A stretch of 64,000 bases of DNA from Dolichospermum flos-aquae CCAP 1403/13F (GCF_012516395.1 NZ_CP051206.1:2772501-2836500); one strand, 5' to 3'; positions 9,066-19,445 are shown, counted from the stretch's first letter. Notes: generated from the sequence alone by a model not told the origin. Made by a program: numbers and translations.

Positions 9066-9259
9066 ATTTCTAAGAGGGAATAAGTATAATAGTGCATTTT
9101 GATTTTACTATAAGTAGGGATTGTTGAAAATCAGACTGTAAAAGTTTTTGTTTCAGTCCAACGTTTGTTACTATTTAAGTTGGAGGGACAGATTCAGTAT
9201 CTTCCGCTCTACCTCAAGATGCAACAGAACAATTAAAAAAATAATTAGTATATTTAAAC

Positions 9260-12200
9260 ATGGCAATTTTACACGGAACTTGGATAATAAATAATCAAAA
9301 TAGCTATTTCTTTATTTGGGGAGAAACTTGGCGTTCTTCACAGGTACAAACTGAAGTATTTGCTGAAATTCCTTTACATCCATTGGCTATGACATCAGGG
9401 CAATTAAATGAATGGTTAGAAGCATCTAATTTATTAATTGCTCATTTAATTCAACCATCTAATAATACTAAACAAAGAATTAAAAGTAAATCAGCAACAG
9501 AAACAAAATTACCTATTCATTCACAAATAATTTCTTTACCAACTTATTTTTTAGAAAATAAGAAATCAGGGTTAACCACAATTTCTCCAGTTCATTCTGT
9601 CAGCGTAGATATAGATTCTCCATCTTCGCAATATTTACATCCTTGGCAAATTGATGGTTTTTGTCTCACTCCGGCATTAGCAATTCAATTTCTCACATCT
9701 TTACCTTTGAGTGCAAATGATAGTAAAGCAGCCTTATTAGGTGCAGATATTCATTTTTGGGTACATATTTATAGATGGCATTTAGACTTAATTTCTCGTT
9801 GTAAATTCTTACCAACTGTTGAAAAACAAGATAGTAATTTAATTGCCAAATGGCAGGTACTTTTAGATAGTGCTGTAGATGTCACTAGGTTAGAGAAATT
9901 CTCCTCACAAATGCCCTTAGCTTGTCGAACATATCAACAAACTACCGAAAATATAGCAATTGATTTACCATTATTACCTCAAGAAATTATATTATCATTT
10001 CTCAATAATATTACAGATAATCAATTGCGGTTAATGGTTGGTTCTCAATCTCCTCTTGAACCTAGAATCATGATGTCCTTACCTGCGGCATTACAGCAAT
10101 GGTTACAAGGATTAATTAATGAAAATAATATAATTGATGCAGCAGGAGGAGAACGTTTAGAAACTACGTTAAAAGCTTGGACTTTACCATTACAATATCA
10201 ACTTACAGGTAAGGCTTTATTTAGAACTTGTTTTCAATTACTGCCTCCAGAAAATGAAGACCCAAATTGGACTTTAAAATATTTTCTCCAAGCAGCAGAT
10301 AACCCAGAATTTTTAATAGACGCAGCGACAATTTGGCATCAATCTGTAGAAAAATTAGTTTATCAAAATCGCACAATCGCACAACCTCAAGAAACATTTT
10401 TGCGAGGTTTGGGTTTAGCTTCTCGATTGTATCCGATAATTACCCCCAGTTTAGAAACCGCATCTCCCGAATTTTGTCACCTTACCCCCATGGAAGCTTA
10501 TGAATTTATCAAAGCTGTAACTTGGAAATTTGAAGATAGTGGTTTAGGCGTAATTTTACCTCCTAGTTTAGCAAATCGGGAAGGGTGGGCAAATCGTTTA
10601 GGGTTAAAAATTAGTGCCGAAACTCCTCAACAAAAATCAGGACGCTTGGGTTTACAAAGTTTATTAAATTTTCAATGGCATTTGGCAATTGGTGGACAAA
10701 CAATTTCTAAAGTTCAGTTTGATAAACTGGTAAAATTAAATAGTCCTTTAGTCGAAATTAATGGTGGATGGGTAGAATTGCGTCCCCAAGATATTAAAAC
10801 TGCCCAAACCTTTTTTAGTTCCCGTAAAGAACAAATGTCTCTTTCCTTAGAAGATGCTTTACGCATTAGTAAAGGAGATACTCAAGTAATTGAAAAATTA
10901 CCTGTTGTCAGTTTTGAAGCTTCTGGTGCATTGGAAGAATTAATTGGGACATTAACTAATAATCAAGAAATTCAAACTTTACCAACTCCTGGCAATTTTA
11001 CCGGACAATTAAGACCTTATCAAGAACGTGGTGTAGCTTGGTTAGCGTTTTTAGAAAGATGGGGTTTGGGCGCTTGTTTAGCGGACGATATGGGATTAGG
11101 TAAGTCGGTACAGTTTATAGTTTTCCTACTTCATCTCCAAGAACAAAACGCATTAGAAAAACCGACGCTTTTAGTATGTCCTACTTCAGTTATGGGCAAT
11201 TGGCAAAAAGAAGTCAAAAAATTTGCCCCCACAATCAAAGTTTTAGAATATCACGGTGATAAACGCCCTAAAGGTAAAGCATTTACAGAAGCAGTTAATA
11301 AACACGATATAGTAATTACTAGCTATGCACTGATTCACCGCGATATTAAGTTATTGAAAGTAATTGAATGGCAAATAATTGTTTTAGACGAAGCCCAAAA
11401 TATCAAGAATTCCGAAGCAAAACAATCACAAGCCGTCCGGCAATTAGAAACCACATTTCGGATTGCTTTAACTGGTACACCTGTAGAAAATAGATTACAA
11501 GAATTATGGTCTATTTTAGATTTCCTTAATCCCGGTTATTTAGGTAATAAACAATTTTTCCAAAGACGGTTTGCTATGCCGATTGAAAAGTATGGTGATA
11601 CTGCTTCTTTAAATCAATTACGTTCTTTAGTTCAACCTTTTATTCTGCGACGGTTAAAAAGTGATAAAGACATTATTCAAGACTTGCCAGATAAGCAAGA
11701 AATGACGGTTTTTTGTGGCTTAACTTCCGAACAAGCTACACTATATCAACAATTAGTAGATGAATCTTTAGTAGCAATTGAATCTGCGGAAGGGTTACAA
11801 CGTCGGGGGATGATTTTAGGATTATTAGTGAAGCTAAAACAGATATGTAATCATCCTTCTCAATATTTAAAATTAGCAACTTTAGAAAAACATCATTCAG
11901 CTAAATTACAACGACTAGAGGAAATGTTAGATGAAGTTTTAGTAGAAGAAGACCGCGCTTTAATTTTCACACAATTTGCTGAATGGGGTAAATTGCTAAA
12001 ACCTTATTTAGAAAAGAAATTAGGACGGGAAATATTCTTTTTATATGGTAGTACCAGCAAAAAACAAAGAGAAGAAATGATTGATAGATTCCAACATGAC
12101 CCCCAAGGACCACCAATTATGATTTTATCGTTAAAAGCTGGTGGTGTGGGCTTAAATTTAACTAGGGCAAATCATGTATTTCACTTTGATAGATGGTGGA

Positions 12201-12451
12201 ATCCCGCAGTGGAAAATCAAGCCACAGACAGAGTATTTAGAATTGGTCAAACTCGCAATGTTCAAGTTCATAAATTCGTCTGTACTGGGACTTTAGAAGA
12301 AAAAATTAATGATATGATAGAAAGTAAAAAACAACTCGCAGAACAAGTAGTAGGTGCAGGAGAAGATTGGTTAACGGAAATGGATACAGACCAACTTCGC
12401 AACTTATTAATATTAGATCGGAATGCAGTCATCGAAGAAGATGAAGTTTAA
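9260..12451 (+). CDS. SNF2-family helicase-like ATPase
   Basis: This is a DNA translocase of the bacterial SWI2/SNF2 type. The 1063 residues comprise a long N-terminal region (1-570) typical of the bacterial SNF2 group and a C-terminal two-lobe motor. Walker A is ADDMGLGKS at about 608-616, Walker B is DEAQ near 710, and the LTGTPVENR and QATDRVFRIGQTRNVQVHKF motifs of lobe 2 follow. These proteins usually sit next to a SWIM zinc-finger gene; that gene is present at 13425, but here a nuclease gene lies between the two. The role is unproven, with DNA repair or transcription restart suggested for relatives. The base composition is AT-rich, like its neighbours. Confidence 0.94.
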   Translation: MAILHGTWIINNQNSYFFIWGETWRSSQVQTEVFAEIPLHPLAMTSGQLNEWLEASNLLIAHLIQPSNNTKQRIKSKSATETKLPIHSQIISLPTYFLENKKSGLTTISPVHSVSVDIDSPSSQYLHPWQIDGFCLTPALAIQFLTSLPLSANDSKAALLGADIHFWVHIYRWHLDLISRCKFLPTVEKQDSNLIAKWQVLLDSAVDVTRLEKFSSQMPLACRTYQQTTENIAIDLPLLPQEIILSFLNNITDNQLRLMVGSQSPLEPRIMMSLPAALQQWLQGLINENNIIDAAGGERLETTLKAWTLPLQYQLTGKALFRTCFQLLPPENEDPNWTLKYFLQAADNPEFLIDAATIWHQSVEKLVYQNRTIAQPQETFLRGLGLASRLYPIITPSLETASPEFCHLTPMEAYEFIKAVTWKFEDSGLGVILPPSLANREGWANRLGLKISAETPQQKSGRLGLQSLLNFQWHLAIGGQTISKVQFDKLVKLNSPLVEINGGWVELRPQDIKTAQTFFSSRKEQMSLSLEDALRISKGDTQVIEKLPVVSFEASGALEELIGTLTNNQEIQTLPTPGNFTGQLRPYQERGVAWLAFLERWGLGACLADDMGLGKSVQFIVFLLHLQEQNALEKPTLLVCPTSVMGNWQKEVKKFAPTIKVLEYHGDKRPKGKAFTEAVNKHDIVITSYALIHRDIKLLKVIEWQIIVLDEAQNIKNSEAKQSQAVRQLETTFRIALTGTPVENRLQELWSILDFLNPGYLGNKQFFQRRFAMPIEKYGDTASLNQLRSLVQPFILRRLKSDKDIIQDLPDKQEMTVFCGLTSEQATLYQQLVDESLVAIESAEGLQRRGMILGLLVKLKQICNHPSQYLKLATLEKHHSAKLQRLEEMLDEVLVEEDRALIFTQFAEWGKLLKPYLEKKLGREIFFLYGSTSKKQREEMIDRFQHDPQGPPIMILSLKAGGVGLNLTRANHVFHFDRWWNPAVENQATDRVFRIGQTRNVQVHKFVCTGTLEEKINDMIESKKQLAEQVVGAGEDWLTEMDTDQLRNLLILDRNAVIEEDEV

Positions 12452-12458
12452 GGAAGAT

Positions 12459-13421
12459 ATGACAGAAAACATAGACCATGACCGCTTATTCAAAGAACTA
12501 ATATCAACTTTTTTCATAGAATTTATAGAATTATTCTTTCCTCAAGTTCTCGAATATATAGACACAGAATCAATTATATTCTTAGACAAGGAAATATTTA
12601 CTGATGTTACCGCAGGAGACAAATATGAAACCGACCTGATAGCCAAAGTTAAATTTTTAGGTCAACCTTCTTATTTTGTGATTCATATTGAAGCCGAATC
12701 AGGTGCAAGACCGAAATTTAATCAAAGAATGTTTCGTTATTTTGCCAGATTAGATGAAAAATTGGACTTACCAATATATCCCATAGTGATATTTTCCTAC
12801 GACTCACCCAAAACCGTAGCCGTAAATAACTATCAAATCAACTTTCCTGATTTTCAAGTGCTAAAATTTAATTATCAAGTAGTGCAACTGAATCAACTCA
12901 ACTGGCGAGACTTTTTAGCCCGTCCAAATCCAGTTGCATCGGCTTTGATGTCAAAAATGAGCATAGTGCCAGAAGATAGGCCAAAAGTCAAAGCAGAATG
13001 TTTAAGGTTATTGGTCACCTTAAAATTAAATCCAGCCAAAATGCAATTAATATCAGGTTTCATTGACACATATTTGAGATTGAATAAAATAGAAGAAGAG
13101 AAATTTCAAACAGAAATAGGCACATTAATTAAAGAAGAAAAGGAGGAAGTTATGCAAATTGTCACCAGTTGGATGGAAGAAGGAATTGAAAAGGGAATTG
13201 AAAAAGGTATTGAAAAAGGTATTGAAAGAGGAATTGAAAGAGGAATTGAAAGAGAAAAAAATTTAATTCTCCGTTTAATTAATAGGAAATTTGGACAAAT
13301 TGATCTAGAATTAGCAACGAAAATTAGAAATTTAAATATAGAAATCATTGAAGCTTTAGGAGAGGCAATATTTGATTTAGAGACTGAAAAAGACTTACAA
13401 AATTGGTTAGATAATCTTTGA
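12459..13421 (+). CDS. Rpn/DUF4351-type recombination-promoting nuclease family protein
   Basis: This is a PD-(D/E)XK-fold protein of the Rpn (transposase_31) superfamily. The start at 12459 is chosen because GGAAG lies 3 bases upstream, just after the SNF2 stop; earlier in-frame Met codons overlap the SNF2 gene. Key segments are DHDRLFKELISTFF near the N-terminus and the HIEAESGARPKFNQRMFRYF region with the catalytic Glu. A run of GIEKGIEKGIERGIER-type hexapeptides (about residues 235-257), encoded by an 18-bp-like DNA repeat at 13183-13254, precedes the C-terminal helix bundle; this repeat is common in the family. The gene is intact. It separates the SNF2 and SWIM genes and is likely co-transcribed with both. 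Confidence 0.88.
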   Translation: MTENIDHDRLFKELISTFFIEFIELFFPQVLEYIDTESIIFLDKEIFTDVTAGDKYETDLIAKVKFLGQPSYFVIHIEAESGARPKFNQRMFRYFARLDEKLDLPIYPIVIFSYDSPKTVAVNNYQINFPDFQVLKFNYQVVQLNQLNWRDFLARPNPVASALMSKMSIVPEDRPKVKAECLRLLVTLKLNPAKMQLISGFIDTYLRLNKIEEEKFQTEIGTLIKEEKEEVMQIVTSWMEEGIEKGIEKGIEKGIERGIERGIEREKNLILRLINRKFGQIDLELATKIRNLNIEIIEALGEAIFDLETEKDLQNWLDNL

Positions 13422-13424
13422 TAT

Positions 13425-14258
13425 ATGAATAATGAAACCTTACAAGCAAGTCGGGAATGGTGGTCACAAAGATGGCTAGATTTACTGGATTCTTACCGAT
13501 TTAAAAAGCGCTTAGAACGGGCAAGAAATTATTCTCGACAAGGAAATGTTCAGAGTATTAAATTTAAAGCTGCAAAAGTATTAGCTAGAGTCCAAGGTAG
13601 TGAAGCAGAACCTTATAAAGTTTCTTTATCTCTTGATGCTTTTAGTGAGGAAGAATGGGGTTATGTGGTGGAAACAATGTCTCAAAAGGCGATTTTTGCG
13701 GCTAAGTTATTAGCGGGGGAAATGCCACAAAATATTGAAGAAGTTTTTATCAGTAATGGTTTATCATTGTTTCCCTTTACTCTGACTGATGTTCACAGTA
13801 AATGTTCCTGTCCTGATAAAGCCGTTCCTTGTAAACATATAGGTGCAGTATATTATCAATTAGGCGATCGCTTTAGTGAAGATCCATTTGTATTATTTCA
13901 ATTACGTGGACGTACCAAAGAGCAAATTATCAGCGATTTACGTCAATTACGCAGCACTAAAAATGTAGAAACAATTCAGGAAATATCGGCAATTCAACCA
14001 GAAGTTTCTGAATATCAATATCCTGTTAAAATAGATGATTTTTGGCAATATAATCAGCCGTTAGAATCGTCTTTAGTAGTTATTTCACCTGCTGTTAGTG
14101 AAACAGTATTAGATGTATTAGGGACAATTCCCTTAGCGAAAGATGAGGAAAATACAACTAATTTACCTGCTAGTGAATTGGTGATGAAATATTTAAAAGC
14201 CATTTATCAAGATGTGAGTCAAAAGGCATTTCTAGCAGCGATGAATGTGGGACAATAA
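13425..14258 (+). CDS. SWIM zinc-finger protein
   Basis: The 277-residue protein has a SWIM finger at residues 127-138, Cys-x-Cys-x6-Cys-x-His (CSCPDKAVPCKH), a fold that binds zinc and is thought to contact DNA or protein. Bacterial SWIM proteins of this kind are nearly always paired with an SNF2 ATPase, as here at 9260, and probably act together with it. The gene begins 3 bases after the Rpn-type gene, so all three form one transcription unit. The rest of the protein has no recognisable domain. Confidence 0.9.
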   Translation: MNNETLQASREWWSQRWLDLLDSYRFKKRLERARNYSRQGNVQSIKFKAAKVLARVQGSEAEPYKVSLSLDAFSEEEWGYVVETMSQKAIFAAKLLAGEMPQNIEEVFISNGLSLFPFTLTDVHSKCSCPDKAVPCKHIGAVYYQLGDRFSEDPFVLFQLRGRTKEQIISDLRQLRSTKNVETIQEISAIQPEVSEYQYPVKIDDFWQYNQPLESSLVVISPAVSETVLDVLGTIPLAKDEENTTNLPASELVMKYLKAIYQDVSQKAFLAAMNVGQ

Positions 14259-14270
14259 GTTTTTCTTCTC

Positions 14271-14897
14271 TTACTTTTTACTCCTTACCCATTCCCTAAC
14301 AGCTTTTCTAATTGCCCTTCTACCATTTGCCCGATTTTGTTCAATTATTTGTGGTAAATCCCGAATTTCTAAACTAGGAAATACTAAACTTTTCTCAGAT
14401 TCCAGATATTCCCCAGCTTGCAAAAGGTAAATCTTCAATTCGCCAGAATCATAACACCAAATCTCAGGAATTCCCAAACGAGCATAAATAGAAAACCGAT
14501 TTAAAGATTTACTAGTAACATCAATTTCTAAAGCCAAATCAGGAGGTGGATCTTTTTGCAAATCTAAATCTAACCGACCCCTAACTAATGCTTCATTTTG
14601 AAAATAAAAACAATCATCAGCTTCAATTCCTGCCATTTTGCGTTCTTGCTTCCACGTGGTAGAACCCAAACTTTCATAGTCTAAATTCAACTCTTCGGCA
14701 ATATCTTCAACCGCAGTGCTGATAACTTTTTTATAATACTCGTGTTCTGGTAAAGGTGTCATAATTTCCAAATTTCCATCATCATAAGCCACTCTAGCCG
14801 CCCGATGTTCTCCCAAATCTTGCAACAGATTCTCAAATTGTTGCCAACCGATGTTATAAAGCATAACTCTATCAGCGCGATGTTTGGTGATGATCAT
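14271..14897 (-). CDS. Uma2-family putative endonuclease
   Basis: This is the second Uma2 protein of the window, with 208 residues and divergent from the copy at 5767. It shows DLQKDPPPDLALEIDVTSKS at about residues 112-131, giving the PD...E core, and the family ending with GIPEIWCYDSGELKIYLL. It is convergent with the SWIM gene, with 12 bases between stops. The C-terminus is basic (RANGRRAIRKAVREWVRSKK). No partner gene is present, and the role is unknown. Confidence 0.87.
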   Translation of the reverse strand: MIITKHRADRVMLYNIGWQQFENLLQDLGEHRAARVAYDDGNLEIMTPLPEHEYYKKVISTAVEDIAEELNLDYESLGSTTWKQERKMAGIEADDCFYFQNEALVRGRLDLDLQKDPPPDLALEIDVTSKSLNRFSIYARLGIPEIWCYDSGELKIYLLQAGEYLESEKSLVFPSLEIRDLPQIIEQNRANGRRAIRKAVREWVRSKK

Positions 14898-15033
14898 TTG
14901 TATATCTAAGAATAAAATACAAGTTAATTTAATTATAGCAAATGAAAATTCGGATTTTTTTAGGGTGCGTCAAAGTTGATAACTCAGTAATAATGAATAT
15001 ATTTTCAACATCTGACACACCCTAAATTGTCAA

Positions 15034-16032
15034 CTAGAATTGGTAAGAAATACCAAGAGAAAAAACAGGATAAATATTCAACCAATTCAGATCACTTTCT
15101 TGTTTTTTCCTTTCTGCTTCGATGTTACTATTAATTTCCGCTCGTAAAGCAGGCGTTGCATCTGGACCAAACCCAGGTGTTAATGATACCTTTGGGGAGC
15201 CAGAAAACATTGCCCCTAAATTTGCCGAAAATCCCCAACGTTTACCAGGTTTCACAGCATTACCCCAACCCAGTCCAATATATGGTGCTACACTATTTTC
15301 AAAGGAAACTTTAGCGTTCAATGATGTAAGCACAGTTTTGCTGTTATAGTCTTTGTTATTGATCCTAATGGTCACACCATTCTTGGGTTTCCCAGTTCCT
15401 TCTATATTATTGTCCTGAAATACTAAGCCTCCAGTCAAACGGAAACCGCCATTTTTCCAGGGATGGTAGTCAGCGAGGGTAGACACATTAAATAGGTTGA
15501 GGTTAGCTTTATAATCAACATCGGACAAGCTAATATCTCTACTTATACCTAAGCCATTAATGCCTAATTTAGCATTGACATTAGGTGTTATGGACTTAGT
15601 GACTGTTGCACCAACACCTAATGTACTAATTTCAGGTGTAATTGCCCAACCTCTAGTTTTTACAGAAGTTTGGCTCATTTCTTCGCTAGGTTTAGATTCT
15701 TGAGTAGGTTTTGACTCTCCCCCCTGTGGTTTTGATGGAGTAGAACGCTCAGTACAGCGAGAATTTAAAGGATAACTTTTGCAAAATATATCTAAATCCA
15801 GTGGTCTTTTTGCCAGTAAATCACCAGCACTATAACTGAAAGTTCCTGGTTGAGGATGAGTTTCAGTTTTTTCAGGAGTGATTGATGTGGCAATAACTTC
15901 ATTTGTAACTACTGGCTGAGTAATTGGTTCTACAACAACTTCCTCAGCTATAACAACTTGATTTATTGATGTCCCCATTACCAAACCAGCAGCAACTGTT
16001 AATACAGATGTGCCGAACTTTAGCTTATTCAT
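15034..16032 (-). CDS. Putative outer-membrane beta-barrel protein
   Basis: The protein has 332 residues. The first 29 form a Sec signal peptide, followed by a Thr/Pro/Ser-rich segment, then a Cys pair in LDIFCKSYPLNSRC at about residues 81-94. From about 120 it is an alternation of amphipathic strands, and it ends in SYQF, the aromatic C-terminus used by outer-membrane barrels. From memory, the Cys-containing PLNSRC motif recurs in other cyanobacterial surface proteins. The ligand and function are unknown. It is a single gene, convergent to nothing and upstream of the psbDC terminator region. Confidence 0.72.
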   Translation of the reverse strand: MNKLKFGTSVLTVAAGLVMGTSINQVVIAEEVVVEPITQPVVTNEVIATSITPEKTETHPQPGTFSYSAGDLLAKRPLDLDIFCKSYPLNSRCTERSTPSKPQGGESKPTQESKPSEEMSQTSVKTRGWAITPEISTLGVGATVTKSITPNVNAKLGINGLGISRDISLSDVDYKANLNLFNVSTLADYHPWKNGGFRLTGGLVFQDNNIEGTGKPKNGVTIRINNKDYNSKTVLTSLNAKVSFENSVAPYIGLGWGNAVKPGKRWGFSANLGAMFSGSPKVSLTPGFGPDATPALRAEINSNIEAERKKQESDLNWLNIYPVFSLGISYQF

Positions 16033-16174
16033 TGCTTAACCCTGAGTAAGATTGATTTGTTACATTATATATTAGCAGCAATGTTTAATTATTGTAAGTA
16101 CCTGTGCAAAATTTATTTTAAATTTTTACTTTTGCTTAACAAAGCTTAATGTGTGAACTTACACAGAAAACTAC

Positions 16175-16204
16175 AAAAAAAGCCCTTGCGGTGAGGCAAG
16201 AGCT
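16175..16204 (-). terminator. Rho-independent terminator of psbD-psbC
   Basis: On the minus strand, AGCTCTTGC and GCAAGGGCT form a 9-bp stem (one G-T pair) with a 6-base loop, followed by seven T. It lies 46 bases after the psbC stop. Confidence 0.92.
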
Positions 16205-16250
16205 ATCAAAAGCATTATATTGTCAGTAATGAAATTAAGCTGATAAAAAC

Positions 16251-17633
16251 CTAGTCGAGGTCAGGCATAAACATTACTGGTTCTGTTTCACGGTTAATAC
16301 CCTTCTCGAACCCACCAGCAGCAGCACGGGCGCGGCCTGCGTGCCACAAGTGACCAATCAGGAAGAAGAATCCTAAAACGAAGTGTGAACACGCCAACCA
16401 AGCGCGAGGAGACACATAGTTAAAGGAGTTAATTTCCGTAGCTACACCACCCACAGAGTTCAAAGAACCCAAAGGCGCGTGAGTCATGTATTCAGCGGCA
16501 CGACGAGCTTGCCAAGGCTGAATATCATTCTTGATTTTTTCCAAATCAAGACCGTTGGGGCCACGAAGAGGCTCTAACCAAGGACCACGGAAATCCCAGA
16601 AGCGCATGGTTTCACCACCAAAGATGATTTCACCAGAAGGAGAGCGCATGAGGTATTTACCTAGACCTGTGGGACCTTGTGCAGAACCGACGTTAGCACC
16701 CAAGCGTTGGTCACGAATCAAGAAGGTTAAGGCTTGAGCTTGTGAAGCTTCCGCAGCCGTAGGACCAAAGAATTCGCTGGGGTATGCAGTGTTGTTATAC
16801 CAAACCATGATAGAAGCGATAAAGCCCATCAAGGAAAGAGCACCTATGCTATAGGAAAGATAAGCTTCACCTGACCAGATCAAAGCCCGACGCGCCCAAG
16901 CAAAAGGCTTAGTGAAGATGTGCCAAATACCACCGGCAATACAAGTGAAAGCAATCCAGATGTGACCGCCGATAAGATCTTCCATGTTATCAACGCTAAT
17001 AATCCAGCCTTCGCCACCGAAGGGAGCTTTAATTAAATAGCCAAAGATAACAGCGGGGTTGAGTGTGGGATTAGTGATCACACGCACATCACCACCACCT
17101 GGAGCCCATGTATCATAAACTCCACCAAAGAACATAGCCTTCAGCACCAACAACAACGCACCACATCCTAAGATGATCAGGTGGAAGCCGATGATGTTGG
17201 TCATTTTGTTCTTGTCTTTCCAGTCATAACCAAAGAAAGAAGAATATTCTTCTAAGGTTTCCGGACCACGAACGGCATGATAAATACCGCCAAAGCCTAG
17301 AACTGCGGAGGAAATTAAGTGAAGTACACCGACAACAAAATATGGGAATGTATCAAAAACTTCACCACCTGCACCAACGCCCCAACCAAGTGTGGCGAGG
17401 TGAGGAAGCAGAATCAAGCCTTGTTCATACATAGGCTTCTCTGGGACGAAGTGAGAGACTTCAAACAAAGTCATTGCTCCAGCCCAGAAGACGATTAAAC
17501 CAGCATGGGCTACGTGAGCGCCAAGTAGTTTACCAGATAAATTGATTAAACGGGCGTTGCCAGACCACCAAGCGAAGCCGCTGGATTCTTGGTCGCGTCC
17601 ACCACTAATAACTCTATTAGAGAGCGTTACCAC
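16251..17633 (-). CDS. psbC: Photosystem II CP43 antenna protein
   Basis: CP43 is the chlorophyll-binding inner antenna that also supplies ligands to the oxygen-evolving cluster in the thylakoid membrane. The 460 residues are full length with six membrane helices and a large lumenal loop. The start is GTG at 17633 (GTG GTA ACG CTC), inside the end of psbD with a 17-base overlap in another frame. This overlap and the GTG start are conserved in cyanobacteria and plastids. The [17 protein letters not shown] segment of the loop holds the residues known to contact the manganese cluster. It is transcribed with psbD. Confidence 0.98.
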   Translation of the reverse strand: MVTLSNRVISGGRDQESSGFAWWSGNARLINLSGKLLGAHVAHAGLIVFWAGAMTLFEVSHFVPEKPMYEQGLILLPHLATLGWGVGAGGEVFDTFPYFVVGVLHLISSAVLGFGGIYHAVRGPETLEEYSSFFGYDWKDKNKMTNIIGFHLIILGCGALLLVLKAMFFGGVYDTWAPGGGDVRVITNPTLNPAVIFGYLIKAPFGGEGWIISVDNMEDLIGGHIWIAFTCIAGGIWHIFTKPFAWARRALIWSGEAYLSYSIGALSLMGFIASIMVWYNNTAYPSEFFGPTAAEASQAQALTFLIRDQRLGANVGSAQGPTGLGKYLMRSPSGEIIFGGETMRFWDFRGPWLEPLRGPNGLDLEKIKNDIQPWQARRAAEYMTHAPLGSLNSVGGVATEINSFNYVSPRAWLACSHFVLGFFFLIGHLWHAGRARAAAGGFEKGINRETEPVMFMPDLD

Positions 17634-18672
17634 GTGGGAGTACCTCCTCTGGGAATACGAACTGTTCGTGGGGTTGATCTTGAGGAGCCATCCAAGCGCG
17701 GATACCCTCGTTTAGTAAAATGTTTTTGGTATAGAAAGTTTCAAACTCTGGGTCTTCGGCTGCCCGTAATTCTTGGGAAACGAAGTCATAAGCCCGGAGG
17801 TTTAATGCTAAACCAACGATACCAATGGAACTCATCCACAAGCCTGTCACAGGGACAAACAACATGAAGAAGTGTAACCAACGTTTGTTGGAGAAAGCAA
17901 CTCCGAAAATCTGTGACCAGAAACGGTTTGCTGTCACCATGGAGTAGGTTTCTTCAGCTTGGGTGGGGTTGAAGGCGCGGAAGGTATTTGATCCTTCACC
18001 ATCTTCAAATAGGGTGTTTTCTACTGTGGCACCGTGAATAGCACAAAGTAAAGCTCCACCTAAGATTCCCGCTACACCCATCATGTGGAAGGGGTTGAGT
18101 GTCCAGTTGTGGAAACCTTGCAAGAATAAGAGGAAACGGAAAATTGCGGCTACTCCAAAGCTAGGTGCAAAGAACCAGCTAGATTGTCCTAAAGGATACA
18201 TCAGGAACACGCTGACGAATACGGCGATAGGACCGGAGAAAGCAAGAGCGTTATAAGGACGCAGACCGACGAGACGGGCTACTTCAAATTGGCGTAGCAT
18301 GAAGCCAATCAAACCGAATGCGCCATGTAGGGCTACGAAAGGCCACAAACCACCGAGTTGAATCCAACGGGTGAAGTCACCTTGAGCTTCAGGACCCCAC
18401 AGGAACAACAGGGAATGCCCCATGCTGTTGGCTGGTGTGGATACTGCTACTGTTAAAAAGTTAGCTCCTTCTAAGTAAGAAGATGCTAGTCCGTGGGTGT
18501 ACCAGGAAGTGACGAATGTTGTACCGGTCAGCCAACCGCCTAATGCGAGGAAGGCACAGGGGAATAATAATATTCCTGACCAACCTACGAATACGAAGCG
18601 ATCGCGCTTTAGCCAGTCGTCTAATACGTCAAACCACCCTCTACTAGGGGCGCGTCCAACTGCGATGGTCAT
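17617..18672 (-). CDS. psbD: Photosystem II reaction centre protein D2
   Basis: D2 pairs with D1 to bind P680, the pheophytins, QA and the non-haem iron. The 351 residues match the family, with five membrane helices. The chlorophyll His (in [18 protein letters not shown] region) and the iron-ligand His residues in the last two helices (HFFMLFVP) are present. It ends RGNAL after running into psbC. It leads the psbD-psbC operon, and the only terminator seen is after psbC. The promoter must lie in the region above 18672, between this gene and the IS remnant. Confidence 0.98.
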   Translation of the reverse strand: MTIAVGRAPSRGWFDVLDDWLKRDRFVFVGWSGILLFPCAFLALGGWLTGTTFVTSWYTHGLASSYLEGANFLTVAVSTPANSMGHSLLFLWGPEAQGDFTRWIQLGGLWPFVALHGAFGLIGFMLRQFEVARLVGLRPYNALAFSGPIAVFVSVFLMYPLGQSSWFFAPSFGVAAIFRFLLFLQGFHNWTLNPFHMMGVAGILGGALLCAIHGATVENTLFEDGEGSNTFRAFNPTQAEETYSMVTANRFWSQIFGVAFSNKRWLHFFMLFVPVTGLWMSSIGIVGLALNLRAYDFVSQELRAAEDPEFETFYTKNILLNEGIRAWMAPQDQPHEQFVFPEEVLPRGNAL

Positions 18673-18849
18673 TTAACTAAAATCCTCGTTTTTACTAAAA
18701 TTGCCCCGTTTTTTTAAGCAGTGTTTCCACAGTTTTACTGATTTATATCATCTGCCGTGAGGAATTCAACGTTTTTTTTTTACAAACCCAGCAGCCTTGC
18801 AGAAGCTAAGATTGTGAGAACTGACTACTTGACAAAGTGATCATTTCTC

Positions 18850-19210
18850 TTGACACTCCCCTGGCTAAAGCCGAGGGGATTCTTAAGAGATGACGCTCTT
18901 AATATCCTTATTTCTAAGGTTCCCAGGCTCAACACATTTGCCCTTTAGGCGTGCTGATATCTCCTCAAGGTTTTTCGGGCGTAGACTTTCCCACAGTCCG
19001 GGGGTAGGTTTTTAAATCTTGTACTGATAACGGCATTTTACCATTTTTAGTGCAGGATAAATCCTGTTTCTAGCCTTCATCCCCTAAAGCACGAACATAC
19101 TCAACTGCGTTGCTGTTTTTCAGTGGTTTTCGGCATTTACCTGATAAATTAGGCCATGATTAGCTACCGTTAACCGGCAATTTAGATTGTGGTAGCGTAA
19201 TGATTATTAA
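18850..19210 (-). mobile_element. IS200/IS605-type remnant: tnpB tail and right end
   Basis: Read on the minus strand, a decayed frame (19210-19070) gives LPQSKLPVNGS, a stop, then SWPNLSGKCRKPLKNSNAVE and YVRALGDEG, which resembles the C-terminus of IS605-group TnpB. After it comes about 220 bases of non-coding sequence ending in the hairpin CCCCTCGGCTTTAGCCAGGGG (18858-18878) and GTGTCAA, the right-end form common to these elements in cyanobacteria. TnpB guide (omega) RNA is normally encoded in this stretch. No transposase tnpA and no intact tnpB remain. The element sits between psbD and ycf4. Confidence 0.65.
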
Positions 19211-19445
19211 CTTATCACATTCCTCAGGGTTTGGGCTGGATATGGAACAGGAAGTTAAATATTCTCTATCCATATCAGAATTTTAACAATTGGACATAGG
19301 TTTTCTCAGAAATCTTCCTAGGGGCGCAGGCCCTGCGGCCTAAAATCCTTCAAGTTCAGGATAAAATTTCTGCTCAATTCTTTGATAACTTGCAATCCAG
19401 ACTGCTTCAGTGGCAGACTTGAGAAAGATAGTCCAAGGCAGTTTA

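Noticed and set aside
13106-13348. Minus-strand frame with SIPLSIPFSIP repeats
   Set aside because: It is the antisense of the GIEKG repeat in the Rpn-type gene.
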